From the NCBI RefSeq assembly GCF_900103195.1, contig NZ_FMWU01000035.1, forward strand, positions 1-61,381: a DNA stretch of 61,381 nucleotides, read 5' to 3'. The notes under the pieces are model-generated. The model saw only the letters and a list, made by a program, of their open reading frames with translations. It searched no databases and was not told where the DNA came from. A program made the position numbers and the translations under genes. This document shows positions 1 through 9,066 of the stretch, piece by piece (position 1 is the stretch's first letter; the number at the start of each line of letters is the position of its first letter). This DNA comes from Methylobacterium sp. UNC378MF (GTDB lineage: Bacteria > Pseudomonadota > Alphaproteobacteria > Rhizobiales > Beijerinckiaceae).

Positions 1-21
1 CGAAACCACTTGCGATGCGCC

Positions 22-140
22 GGTCTGGTGGCCTGAGCGGCGTGCCCAGAACCCGATCCCATCTCGAACTCGGCCGTTAAACACGCCAGCGCCTATGGTA
101 CTGTGTCTCAAGACACGGGAGAGTCGGTCGCTGCCAGACC
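22..140 (+). rRNA. rrf: 5S ribosomal RNA
   Basis: The 5' GGTCTGG pairs with the 3' CCAGACC, giving a 119-nt molecule. It contains the typical 5S block CCCGATCCCATCTCGAACTC at about 52-71. It is followed by an initiator tRNA, the usual alphaproteobacterial rRNA operon end, so 16S and 23S should lie just left of the window. Confidence 0.95.
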
Positions 141-249
141 CGCCCATCGCAAGACACGCATCCCCTCGACACAAAACACCGATCCGGCCCCGGATACACC
201 GCCCACGCTCACACGGAGCCGGCGCCCCGGACCAGCCGCACACACTTGG

Positions 250-1020
<771 letters not shown>

Positions 1021-1031
1021 TAGCGCAGCGC

Positions 1032-1557
1032 GGTCGGGAGCGATGATAGCGCCCCCGAGCCGGTCCTGCACATACGTCCTCAGGGCTGCGTTGGCGGCCA
1101 GCTTCGCCTGCTTTGGCCGACGCGCCGCACGCTTGGCGTGCCATGGGGCTGTCGTGGCACGATAGTCGAGATTGCCGCTGCGCGTCGCTGCGTTCCGCCG
1201 CAACTCCCGCGAGATGGTTGAGGCCGCCCGACCCAGCCGCCTCGCCATCTCCCGGATTCCATGACCTTGCGCCCGAAGCAGCGCGATCTCCTCACGCTCG
1301 GTGAAGGACAGGTAGCGATCAGAGGGCGACGGCGACGAGAGTGAGAGATGGGAGGGCGGCAGTCCGCCCGCTTCTCGGAACCAGCGCGTTCCCACCGGCT
1401 GTGAGATCCCGCATCCCATCGCAGCGTGCTCGCTCGACAGACCCGACGCGATCAATACCCAGAACCGGCGTCGATGCTCCCGCTGTGCCACTGGCGGCCG
1501 CCCCGGCGATCTCAGCTTGCCCCGTAGTGCCCGATCCGAATGCCGTCGACCCGCCAT
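1032..1557 (-). pseudogene. IS30-family transposase, N-terminal fragment
   Basis: Reading from 1557, the protein has a helix-turn-helix of the IS30 type (LSFTEREEIALLRAQGHG, then REMARRLGRAASTISRELRRN) and the spacer YVQDRLGG. It then loses homology near 1032, where the frame runs into the serine recombinase remnant. The DDE catalytic core is missing, so the fragment is inactive. It records an insertion or deletion that removed the recombinase catalytic domain. Confidence 0.75.
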
Positions 1558-1603
1558 CGCAACTGCCCTCCCCAGGCTGTTGCGACAAACACCTGAATCT
1601 ACC

Positions 1604-1891
1604 CAGTACTGTTCGAACGAATATCAGGCGAAGCTACGAGGACATGGCATCGTGATTTCGATGTTCGGCAAGGGAAATTGCTTTGACAACGCGATGGTCG
1701 AGACGTTCTTCAAGACGCTGAAGAGCGAACTGGTCTGGCGCACCGCGTTCCAGACGCGAGCCGAGACCATCGCCGCGCTGGCGCGTTACATCGATGGCTT
1801 CTACAATCCCCGATGCCATCACTCGGCGCTCGGCTTCACCAGCCCCGTTCAGTTCGAAAGGGGCATCGCCCACCAAACCGCTCTCCACTAA
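1604..1891 (+). pseudogene. IS3-family OrfB transposase, C-terminal fragment
   Basis: The translation carries the C-terminal part of an rve-type integrase core: MFGKGNCFDNAMVETFFKTL, which includes the catalytic Glu of the DDE triad, then YIDGFYNPRCHHSALGF and SPVQFE. The first two catalytic aspartates and OrfA are absent. No inverted repeats flank it cleanly. It is debris within the island's left edge. Confidence 0.8.
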
Positions 1892-2242
1892 ACACAAGCA
1901 AATCCACCGGGGTGCTGGCGCGGGAGACCGGACAACCGGCTGCCGATCCAACCCGGCTGATCGCGCCCATGTTGGCGCGGTTCATCGCAATGGATCGGGC
2001 CTTCACGAAAGCTCGACGAAGTCAAAGCTGAATTCTTGATCTGAATTAATCCATCTTCCGTTCGACTCGTGCATTGATTGGCAATGAAGATGGTCTGAAA
2101 GTTTTTGGTAATCTCCAAGTCATCGATATTCGGCGCCAAGTTTCCCCCTTAACTTTGTCGAACAACCGGTACGATAGACCATCGTCAATACGGCAGCTTC
2201 TGCGGTGTAGGTCGGTCTGCCCGCCAGTCCGCTCTCGGAACC

Positions 2243-2258
2243 AACCGTCCGGACGGTT
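2243..2258. repeat. 16-bp perfect palindrome
   Basis: AACCGTCC is followed directly by its reverse complement GGACGGTT. It abuts the first of three TGGCC-type palindromes in the hcp upstream region. It could be an operator half of that array or chance; no regulator is assigned. Bases 1892-2536 hold no convincing gene. Confidence 0.4.
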
Positions 2259-2276
2259 CGGCCACTTTTGGCCAAA
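2257..2276. promoter_or_regulatory. Palindromic site 1 upstream of hcp (candidate activator-binding site)
   Basis: GGCCA at 2260-2264 and TGGCC at 2269-2273 flank a 4-base spacer, with TT/AA edges. The centre lies about 297 bp before the predicted hcp start of transcription and 126 bp (twelve helical turns) before site 2. The same half-sites recur at 2384 and 2406. Inferred to be an upstream activating sequence for the VasH-like sigma-54 activator. Confidence 0.5.
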
Positions 2277-2383
2277 CGCCCCAATCCAGCGTTATCAATA
2301 GCTTAGCCGTTCTCTAGATCTGGTCCAGTTCGAACCGCGTCGATTTCCGCAACCACCACAGTCCTTTACCTCACTTGAAAAGT

Positions 2384-2401
2384 TTGGCCATTTTTGGCCA
2401 A
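2384..2401. promoter_or_regulatory. Palindromic site 2 upstream of hcp (candidate activator-binding site)
   Basis: A perfect 7-bp inverted repeat, TTGGCCA and TGGCCAA, around TTTT. Its centre is about 171 bp upstream of the predicted hcp transcription start, in the normal range for enhancers of sigma-54 activators. It is the most symmetrical of the three sites. Confidence 0.55.
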
Positions 2402-2405
2402 GCCC

Positions 2406-2423
2406 TCGGCCATTTTTGGCCAA
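2406..2423. promoter_or_regulatory. Palindromic site 3 upstream of hcp (candidate activator-binding site)
   Basis: TCGGCCA and TGGCCAA flank TTTT, with one mismatch in the outer arm. The centre lies 22 bp from that of site 2, two helical turns, so both sites face the same side of the helix. It is about 149 bp upstream of the predicted transcription start. Confidence 0.55.
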
Positions 2424-2536
2424 AAATCTCAACCGCTGATGGATGCTTTAGATCACACGCTTGTGGCTGAAAACGATCCGCCTGATAGATCAGGCACTTG
2501 ATACGCTGACAAAAAATAAGACCTCCATAGAAACTC

Positions 2537-2554
2537 TTGGCACGAACTCTGCCA
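2537..2554 (+). promoter_or_regulatory. Sigma-54 (-24/-12) promoter of hcp
   Basis: TTGGCACGAACTCTGCCA matches the RpoN consensus TGGCACG-N4-TTGC closely. GG at 2539-2540 and GC at 2551-2552 are separated by exactly 10 bases. Transcription should start near 2564, leaving a leader of about 90 nt before hcp. A VasH-type sigma-54 activator gene in the same island makes the assignment coherent. Confidence 0.8.
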
Positions 2555-2654
2555 TGTGCTTCCTGCGAAGCCGGAACACAGCGCAGATCACCGGACCTCA
2601 TCTGGCCGGATCTGCGGATCAACCTTCACCGGCCTCGGATCATCGGGGAAGACC

Positions 2655-3170
2655 ATGCCGACACCCGCCTATATCTCGATCGAGGGCTCGACCCAGGGCA
2701 ACATCACCCAGGGGGCGTTCACCGAAGCTTCCGTGGGCAACATCTGGCAGGAGGGCCACGAGAACGAGATCCTCGTCCAGGCCATCGACCACCGTGTCAC
2801 CATCCCGCGCGACCCCCAGTCGGGCCAGCCCTCGGGTCAGCGCGTCCACCTGCCGTTCAAGTTCACCGCGCCGCTGAACAAGGCCACACCGCTGCTCTAC
2901 AACGCTCTGACCTCGGGCGAGATGCTGACCAAGGTCGAGGTCAAGTGGTTTCGCACCAGCTCGGCCGGCAAGCAGGAGCACTTCTTCACCACCCGCCTGG
3001 TCGACGCGACCATCATCGACATCGACTGTCAGTTGCCGCACTGCCAGGACGCGCGCAACGCCGACTTCACCCAGCTGATCGCCGTGTCGCTGTCCTATCG
3101 CCGGATCGAGTGGGAGCACACGGTCGCCAGCACGTCGGGCGCCGACGACTGGCGCAAGCCCAAGGCCTGA
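2655..3170 (+). CDS. hcp: T6SS tube protein Hcp (TssD)
   Basis: Hcp forms the stacked hexameric inner tube of the T6SS and is itself secreted. The 171-aa protein starts MPTPAYISIEGSTQGNITQG, the standard Hcp N-terminus, and shows the T6SS effector/Hcp core (HRVTIPRD, GQRVHLPFKFTAPLNKATPL, VEVKWFR, FFTTRLVDATI). An upstream in-frame start at 2556 lies on the sigma-54 promoter transcript leader and lacks family homology, so ATG 2655 is preferred. It is the first gene of the plus-strand secreted-component operon and the only hcp in the window; the structural operon lacks one. Expression is probably RpoN/VasH-dependent. Confidence 0.95.
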   Translation: MPTPAYISIEGSTQGNITQGAFTEASVGNIWQEGHENEILVQAIDHRVTIPRDPQSGQPSGQRVHLPFKFTAPLNKATPLLYNALTSGEMLTKVEVKWFRTSSAGKQEHFFTTRLVDATIIDIDCQLPHCQDARNADFTQLIAVSLSYRRIEWEHTVASTSGADDWRKPKA

Positions 3171-3202
3171 GCCGGACGGCCTGAGCGGCGGGGGACGAGC
3201 GG

Positions 3203-3691
3203 ATGCGCGCCTCGGGCGGGTCACGCGCCGGATGGCCCGGCGAGCCGTGGGACGAGGCGCGCCCGGACGAGGGTGTCCAAGACGAGCCCGTCCCGGACGA
3301 ACCTCCGCCGTGGCCGATCCCGGCCCGGATGCTCCGGCCGCCCGCCCGGCTGCCGGGGCGGTGGCCGGGCTGGCGCGACCACGCCGGCGACCTCGCGCTA
3401 GTGCCAGCCGCCGGGGTGACCGCCCTGGCGATCCGGGTGTTCTCCGCCGACCCGGCCGAGTGGGTCGTCGACCTGCCCGAGGCGGCGGCCGTGGCATTCT
3501 GCGCCGTGCCGGACGGCCGCGACGGGATGCCGATCCTCCTGGCCCTGGTCTCCTTGGGCCCGGTGCTCGGCCTGATCGGCCTGGCCGGCTTTGGGCGCCC
3601 GCGCTCCTGGCTCGGCCTGATCCTGGGCGCGGGGCTCGCCGCCTTCTGGCTGCAGCGCTTCGTCCTCCACGTCCCCGGCTGCACCCCCTGA
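3203..3691 (+). CDS. Small membrane protein between hcp and vgrG, unknown function
   Basis: This 162-aa protein has a hydrophilic, Pro/Asp/Glu-rich first third, a central segment with a possible TM helix, and two strongly hydrophobic C-terminal stretches (about 108-128 and 134-152). A purine-rich GGGGGA lies upstream of its ATG. It sits 32 bp after hcp and 61 bp before vgrG, so it is probably co-transcribed with both. I do not recognise the family. Possible roles include an inner-membrane accessory or an immunity-type membrane protein, but nothing in the sequence decides this. Base composition matches the neighbours. Confidence 0.6.
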   Translation: MRASGGSRAGWPGEPWDEARPDEGVQDEPVPDEPPPWPIPARMLRPPARLPGRWPGWRDHAGDLALVPAAGVTALAIRVFSADPAEWVVDLPEAAAVAFCAVPDGRDGMPILLALVSLGPVLGLIGLAGFGRPRSWLGLILGAGLAAFWLQRFVLHVPGCTP

Positions 3692-3752
3692 GCCCGCAAC
3701 CCCCTGAGCTGGCCCCGCCGGCCGGGACCGCCACCGCCTTCGAGAGATCCTG

Positions 3753-5729
3753 ATGATCGCCCTGCCCGCCGAGATCACCCAGCCGCTGAGCGAGATCGAG
3801 CGCGACTTCACCCTCGCGTTCACCGCAGACGGCCTGACAGACGCGGATCTCGCGGTCACGGGCTTCCGCCTGGAGGAGGCGATCTCGAGCCTGTTTCAGG
3901 CGGAGATCGCGCTGGCCTCACCCGACCCAGGCCTCGATCTCACCGCGCTCCTCGACAAGCCGGCGCGGCTGTCCGTGCTCGACCGCTACGGGCCGCCCCG
4001 CCACGTCCACGGGGTGGTCGCCCTGGCCGAGCGCGGCGACACCGGCGCGCACCACACGCGCTACTCCGTCCTGGTGATGCCGGCGCTCCACCGCCTGCGC
4101 TTTTCCGCCGATTGCCGGATCTTCCAGACCAAGAGCGTGCCCGAGATCGTCGAGGCGGTGCTCAAGGAGAATGGGGTCAGCGCCTATCGCCTGGCGCTGA
4201 CCGAGCCGCACCCCGCGCGCGAGTATTGTGTGCAGTACCGCGAGACGCACCACGCCTTCATCGAGCGGCTGCTCGCCGAGGAGGGCATCGCCTACCACTT
4301 CGAGCACGCCGAGGGCGCCCACACCCTGGTTCTCACCGACGCGACCAAGCTGGCGCCCGACGCGCCGGGCGCGGAGGCGATCGAGTACAACGCTACGCCC
4401 GGCGGCACGGTGAAGGGCCCGCATGTCGGGCGGTTCACGTGGCGGGAGGTGGTGGCGCCCTCCGACGTGGTCCAGCGCGACCACTTCTTCCGCAACCCCG
4501 TGCACGACTTCGAGGCGCGGGCGCAGGCGTCCGCGCTGAACGGGCTGACGCGCAAGCTGGAGATGTACGACTACCCCGGGCGCTACAAGGCGGACGCGGT
4601 GGGTAAGGCGTTCACGCGCTACCGGCTGGAGGGTCTTCGCGACGAGGCGAGCCACGGCGAGGGGGCGGGGCGGGGCGCGCGGCTGCTGCCCGGGCACCGG
4701 TTCGAACTCACCGGGCATCCCGATCCGGCGCTGAACCGGCGGTTCTTAGTGGTGGCGGTGAGCCACGCGGGCAGCCAGCCGGGGGCGGTGGAGGCGGATG
4801 CCGGTGACGGGGGCGCGTATCTGACCACGTCGTTCCGGGTGATCCGGCACGACACGCCCTACCGGCCGGACGCGCCGACCAAGCCGCGGGTAGAAGGCCC
4901 GCAGATGGCGATCGTGACGGGTCCGGCGGGGGAGGAGATCCACTGCGACGCGTTCGGGCGGGTGAAGGTGCGCTTCCCCTGGGACCGGTCGGGGCGGGCG
5001 GACGACACGGCCTCGTGTTGGATTCGGGTGAGCCAGGGCTGGGCGGGGGCGAGCTGGGGCCAGATGGCGGTGCCGCGGGTGGGCCAGCACGTGATCGTGG
5101 ACTTCCTGGAGGGCGATCCCGACCAGCCGATCATCACGGGCCGGGCCTACAACGCGCGCGAGCCGGTGCCGTACCCGCTGCCGGCCAACAAGACGCGGAT
5201 GACGATCAAGTCGAAGACGCACAAGGGCGAGGGGTTCAACGAGCTGCGGTTCGAGGACGAGCAGGGCCGCGAGGAGGTGTTCGTCCACGCCCAGAAGGAC
5301 ATGCGGGTGAAGGTGCGCCACGACCGGCGCAAGCGGGTCGACCACGACCAGTCGGAGAGCATCGGCCACAACAAGTCGATCGATGTCGGCGGCAACCATG
5401 TCGAGACGATCGCGCAGAACAAGCAGCTCACGGTCGGCATGAACATGAACCGCACCGTGGGCCTGACCTCCTCGGAGGAGGTCGGGATGATGAAGAACAC
5501 CGTGGTCGGGGTGAATCAGACCGTCACGGTGGGCGAACAGCACGTGATCAACGTCGGCAAGGAGATGCTGATCAACGTCGGCGAGACGTTCCAGCTCACG
5601 GTCGGCAAGGCGACGCTGACCCTGACCAAGGACGGGCACGTCACGCTCACCGGCACGACCCTGACCACCGACTTCTCCGAGCAGGTGAAGCACTGGGGCA
5701 AGGTGATCGACCTGAACCCCTCGCGCTGA
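3753..5729 (+). CDS. vgrG: T6SS spike protein VgrG (TssI)
   Basis: VgrG trimers cap the Hcp tube and carry effectors. The 658-aa protein has the gp27-like N-terminal module (about 15-340, with HFEHAEGAHTLVLTD and the HDFEARA region). Then follow the OB-fold (VTGPAGEEIHCDAFGRVKVR, WIRVSQGWAGASWGQMAVPR, GQHVIVDFLEGDPDQPIITG) and a gp5-like beta-helix needle of short repeats (KSIDVGGNHVETI, KQLTVGMNMNRTV). There is no C-terminal toxin extension, so effectors must bind through the adaptor or PAAR protein downstream. Its last 32 bases begin a 125-bp sequence repeated at 11480. Gap to the DUF2169 gene is 10 bp. Confidence 0.96.
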   Translation: MIALPAEITQPLSEIERDFTLAFTADGLTDADLAVTGFRLEEAISSLFQAEIALASPDPGLDLTALLDKPARLSVLDRYGPPRHVHGVVALAERGDTGAHHTRYSVLVMPALHRLRFSADCRIFQTKSVPEIVEAVLKENGVSAYRLALTEPHPAREYCVQYRETHHAFIERLLAEEGIAYHFEHAEGAHTLVLTDATKLAPDAPGAEAIEYNATPGGTVKGPHVGRFTWREVVAPSDVVQRDHFFRNPVHDFEARAQASALNGLTRKLEMYDYPGRYKADAVGKAFTRYRLEGLRDEASHGEGAGRGARLLPGHRFELTGHPDPALNRRFLVVAVSHAGSQPGAVEADAGDGGAYLTTSFRVIRHDTPYRPDAPTKPRVEGPQMAIVTGPAGEEIHCDAFGRVKVRFPWDRSGRADDTASCWIRVSQGWAGASWGQMAVPRVGQHVIVDFLEGDPDQPIITGRAYNAREPVPYPLPANKTRMTIKSKTHKGEGFNELRFEDEQGREEVFVHAQKDMRVKVRHDRRKRVDHDQSESIGHNKSIDVGGNHVETIAQNKQLTVGMNMNRTVGLTSSEEVGMMKNTVVGVNQTVTVGEQHVINVGKEMLINVGETFQLTVGKATLTLTKDGHVTLTGTTLTTDFSEQVKHWGKVIDLNPSR

Positions 5730-5822
5730 GGGGCGGGCGATGCTGCTGCGCAACGACACGCCGCTGGCGGCGATCGGCTTCGACGACCTGCACCGGGACG
5801 GGGCGGTCATGGCGGTGGTCGC
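5698..5822 (+). repeat. 125-bp direct repeat, copy 1 (vgrG end / DUF2169 start)
   Basis: Bases 5698-5822 are identical to 11480-11604. The segment covers the last codons of vgrG, the intergenic gap and the first 27 codons of the DUF2169 gene. The two copies bracket 5.66 kb of effector and immunity genes. Identity stops sharply at both edges. Confidence 0.97.
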
Positions 5823-6810
5823 CGTGCGGGCGAGCTACGCGCTGACCGCAGAGGGCGCCCTGCGCCTGTACGAGCGGCAGGCGATCGCGATGAGCGACGT
5901 CTACGAGGGCGACCCGCACCGCACGCCGCTGCTGCGCGCGAACGATCTCGTCGGCTACCGGCCGCACGCGGACGTGACCGTGCTGGGCAGCGCCCACGCG
6001 CCGGGCGGCCGGCCGACGGCCTCCTGGGAAGTGTCGCTCGGCCTGGGGAATGGTCGCGCGAGCCTGCGGGTGCACGGGCCGCGGCGCTGGGAGCCGGCCG
6101 GTCCGTCGTGGCGGCTCGGGCCGGCCGAGCCGGTCGCGCGGGTGCCGCTCGATTACCGCCTGGCGGCCGGCGGCCGGTTCGTCGGCGACCCGGAGGCCGG
6201 GGGCAGCCCGTACAACCCGATCGGTCCGGGGCTGCTGCACCGGGACTGGAGCCCGGTGGGGCGGGCGCTGCGGGCGCCGCAGATCGAGGCGGTGGACGCG
6301 CCGGTGACCGATCCGTTCGCGGTGCCGGAGCCGGCCGGGTTCGGCCCGGTGCCGCCGTTCTGGGCGTGGCGGGAGCGGCACTGCGGCACCCGGGACGAGG
6401 CGTGGCAGCGCGGGCGCTGCCCGCAGATGCCGGCGGACTTCGACTACCGCTTCTTCCAGGTGGCTGCGCCCCGGCTGATCGTGCGGCGGCTGTCCGGCGG
6501 CACGCGCGTGAGCCTGGACGGGCTGCTGCCGAGCGGGCCTCTAGCGTTCCGCCTGCCGGAGTTCGTGCCGGTGGTGCGGCACAGCTGGAATGACGGCCGG
6601 GAGGCGCGGGCGGCGCTGACGCTGGACGGGCTGCACCTCGACCTGCGGGCGGAGGCGCCGCCCTGGTCGGTCGATCTGACGTGGCGCGGCTGCATCGCGC
6701 GGTGCCCGGCGTATCTGGGCGCGGCGCTGGAGGCGGTGCCGGCCGGGCAGGCGGCGGGCCTGCCGGTCTCGGGCGATCACGGCCTGCGCGATGGGGGAGA
6801 GGCCGCATGA
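5740..6810 (+). CDS. DUF2169 T6SS adaptor/accessory protein
   Basis: The 356-aa protein begins MLLRNDTPLAAIGFDDLHRD and contains DUF2169 landmarks: DVTVLGSAHAPGG, PYNPIGPG, then the C-terminal LPEFVPVVRHSWNDGREA region. In Agrobacterium tumefaciens a DUF2169 protein lies between vgrG2 and a DUF4150 (PAAR-like) gene and helps load the Tde2 effector. The order vgrG-DUF2169-DUF4150 is the same here, so an effector-loading adaptor role is inferred. Its stop overlaps the start of the next gene (ATGA), suggesting translational coupling. Its 5' end lies in the 125-bp repeat. Confidence 0.88.
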   Translation: MLLRNDTPLAAIGFDDLHRDGAVMAVVAVRASYALTAEGALRLYERQAIAMSDVYEGDPHRTPLLRANDLVGYRPHADVTVLGSAHAPGGRPTASWEVSLGLGNGRASLRVHGPRRWEPAGPSWRLGPAEPVARVPLDYRLAAGGRFVGDPEAGGSPYNPIGPGLLHRDWSPVGRALRAPQIEAVDAPVTDPFAVPEPAGFGPVPPFWAWRERHCGTRDEAWQRGRCPQMPADFDYRFFQVAAPRLIVRRLSGGTRVSLDGLLPSGPLAFRLPEFVPVVRHSWNDGREARAALTLDGLHLDLRAEAPPWSVDLTWRGCIARCPAYLGAALEAVPAGQAAGLPVSGDHGLRDGGEAA

Positions 6811-8015
6811 GCCTGCCGCGCGAAGGCGCGCGCGTGACGCGCGACGGGATCCTGATGTCGGTCCCGATGAACTGGGGCCGGTCGCCTCAGGCGATCGTGC
6901 CGTACCGGATCCACACGCAGGGTCAGATCGAGGGGGCGCAGGCGGCGGGGAGTGTGCGTCAGACGGATCAGGCGTCGTACGTCGAGGGCTCGCTGATCAA
7001 GGCCTGCTACGGCGACGAGGCGGCGACCGGCGGGGGCGTCCAGTTCGGCACGCAGGGCGCGGAGTGCGAGCCGAAGACGTGGTCGAAGACGGTCAAGATC
7101 CAGGACAAGGGGGTGGTGCGCCACGACGACGAGTGGTGGATGAACCATAAGGAGACTTGGGGCAAGCTCACCTACCCCAAGGATACGAACACTTACGATA
7201 CGCCAAAAGCCAAGACCGTTGAGCCGAGGACGCGGTTCGCTTTTTATCAGACGCCAAACACCACCACAGATTTTTCCCCGTTTACTGTACCGTCAGCGCC
7301 TCCTGAGACCGCGCCAGCGCCACAACCGCAACCTCTGGAGATACCTGCGCTCGGCCGCGATGGCATCGCGCTCCGTGTCGTAACCGGTGCTATCGAGGCG
7401 GCCGGGATGGCGACGAGTGCGCTCGCGGCTGCTTTCCTACTGGCGATGACAAGCCCTGCCGGTGAACCGGAAAAGGACGGGTTCCGCACCACGGGAAAGC
7501 CTAGGGGAAAGTGCCCCTGCAAGGTTGGAAAGTATAAAGATCTCAAAAATATTTGCGCCCACCTTTGTGAAAACGGCCAAGCGCACCACATCGTGCCAGA
7601 TTTTACCAAGCGTTATGTCGCTCGTAAATATGCCAGGGGCGAGGCGGGCCGTATCAAAGGGCTGGCGAGCTACGATGATGGCGCATCGATTTGCCTACAG
7701 GGCAATGCAAAAGACGATGGGTCAGAACATTTCGAAGCTCACGGAGCGGATAGCGAGATTGAGAAACTGGGGAACCATCCAGATACGTTGCTTATGCCCA
7801 AGGGCACGGCTTTCATCGAGGATATACGCGACAAATCAACAAGACAAGTTATCAAACTGAGAGAAGATTGCGCGGAGCAAATCAGCGCGGTTGTCTCGTC
7901 CGAGTTCTCGGGTATAAATCCCAACACTCTGGGACGAACGACTATTGACCGGCTTCCGACCGGAACTGCGCTCCGAGCCCTATCCGATCAGCGAACCTCC
8001 CACGCCGTACATTAG
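6807..8015 (+). CDS. T6SS effector: PAAR-like (DUF4150) N-terminus with AHH/HNH-type nuclease toxin
   Basis: This 402-aa protein starts at the ATG overlapping the DUF2169 stop. Residues 1-125 form a DUF4150/PAAR-like tip domain (MSVPMNWGRSPQAIVPY, VRHDDEWWMNHKETWGKL). A Pro-rich linker and a hydrophobic Ala-rich segment (about 195-220) follow. The C-terminal 155 residues carry two Cys pairs (CPC, CAHLC) and the motif AHHIVPDF, typical of the AHH clade of HNH/Endo VII nuclease toxins, with a later SEHFEAHGAD segment. It is inferred to sit on the VgrG tip and deliver a nuclease into rival cells. The toxin half is less GC-rich than the PAAR half, consistent with module swapping. Nuclease activity is predicted, not shown. 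Confidence 0.82.
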   Translation: MSLPREGARVTRDGILMSVPMNWGRSPQAIVPYRIHTQGQIEGAQAAGSVRQTDQASYVEGSLIKACYGDEAATGGGVQFGTQGAECEPKTWSKTVKIQDKGVVRHDDEWWMNHKETWGKLTYPKDTNTYDTPKAKTVEPRTRFAFYQTPNTTTDFSPFTVPSAPPETAPAPQPQPLEIPALGRDGIALRVVTGAIEAAGMATSALAAAFLLAMTSPAGEPEKDGFRTTGKPRGKCPCKVGKYKDLKNICAHLCENGQAHHIVPDFTKRYVARKYARGEAGRIKGLASYDDGASICLQGNAKDDGSEHFEAHGADSEIEKLGNHPDTLLMPKGTAFIEDIRDKSTRQVIKLREDCAEQISAVVSSEFSGINPNTLGRTTIDRLPTGTALRALSDQRTSHAVH

Positions 8016-8024
8016 GGGTAAATC

Positions 8025-9065
8025 GTGCCGAAACTGACCGTGACGCGCGCGCGCGCCATCACAAATGAGGTGGTGTATCTTGCCGCCTTGCCCGAAGACG
8101 AGGAGGCCAACGCGCCGTTCACGCGCCTGCTTCAGTTTGACCGCGGCAAATGGGAGCATGTCGATTACAACCGGGGCACGCAGCGGCTGGCCCGCTACGT
8201 TAGGCCCGAGGGCGGGCGCATCGCCGTCCTGCTGTCGCCGCAGGGCGACACCTACTCGCCGAACGATTCTTTCAAAGCGGCCGTGATCGCCGAAGATACG
8301 CCCGAGCTCCAATCCACGAAGAAGCTCGGTCGCATGGTGGATATCCGACAAATCGGGGCGGATCTCTACGCCTGCGGCGACGGCGGCCAGACCTATCGCC
8401 GGGTCGGGAAGGACGGCGTCTGGCATCCGCTCGACCTCGGGTTGTTCGACGATGAGATTTCCAACGACTGGGTGTTTGAAATCCGCGCGCCGGGCGCGAC
8501 GATGGGCGAGCAGGATAAGTACTGGGGGAAGCATCCGGATCTGAAAAGAGAGCGGGATCGTCGCATAGATCTATCATTGCAAAACAAGAAGCTCTACGCG
8601 ATCAATGGCCCCTCTCCGGACGATATCTACATCGCGAGTGGCAACGGCGAGATCTTCCACAATGACGGGCACACAACACGGAAGCTCACGTCGCCGGTGT
8701 CGAGCGCGCTTCTCGACATCCTGGTCCAAGACCCGGACACGGTCTGGGTCAGTGGCCGCGACGGAACCCTGCTGTGCGGCAACGCCCGGGCCGGGTTCCA
8801 GACCCTCGCTTCCGGGCGGCAGGGATTTTCGACCATGGCGCTGTTCGAGGGTAAGATCTACCTGTCCAGCTTCGCGTCTCCGCGTGGCCTGTTCGTCTAC
8901 GATGGCCAGCTCTGGCAGGTTGCGAGTGACGGGGCGCGGGCGTTCGACGACGTCCACACGGTCGATGCGCGCGACGGTGTGCTCTGGGTGATCGGTTCGA
9001 CGACGCTCGCGCGCTTCGACGGCAAGTCGTGGGAGCGCATCAAGCTGCCGGAATGGGCTGACTGA
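8025..9065 (+). CDS. Beta-propeller-like protein, candidate immunity protein of the AHH effector
   Basis: A GTG start (8025) follows AGGGG, 9 bp after the effector stop. The 346-aa soluble product has no signal peptide. It shows repeated blades of the type GxxxIYxASGNGEIFHND, WVSGRDGTLLCGN, LWQVASDG and LWVIGSTTLARFDGKSW, like a WD40/Ycf48-type propeller. Genes placed directly behind T6SS toxins usually encode their antidote, so this is the first candidate; the gene at 9067 is the second. No specific family name can be given with confidence. Confidence 0.65.
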   Translation: MPKLTVTRARAITNEVVYLAALPEDEEANAPFTRLLQFDRGKWEHVDYNRGTQRLARYVRPEGGRIAVLLSPQGDTYSPNDSFKAAVIAEDTPELQSTKKLGRMVDIRQIGADLYACGDGGQTYRRVGKDGVWHPLDLGLFDDEISNDWVFEIRAPGATMGEQDKYWGKHPDLKRERDRRIDLSLQNKKLYAINGPSPDDIYIASGNGEIFHNDGHTTRKLTSPVSSALLDILVQDPDTVWVSGRDGTLLCGNARAGFQTLASGRQGFSTMALFEGKIYLSSFASPRGLFVYDGQLWQVASDGARAFDDVHTVDARDGVLWVIGSTTLARFDGKSWERIKLPEWAD

Positions 9066-9066
9066 G

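Noticed and set aside
2257..2423. The three TGGCC palindromes as plasmid-type iterons or a CRISPR array
   Set aside because: There are only three copies, palindromic and unevenly spaced, with no rep or cas gene nearby. Position upstream of a sigma-54 promoter fits activator sites better.
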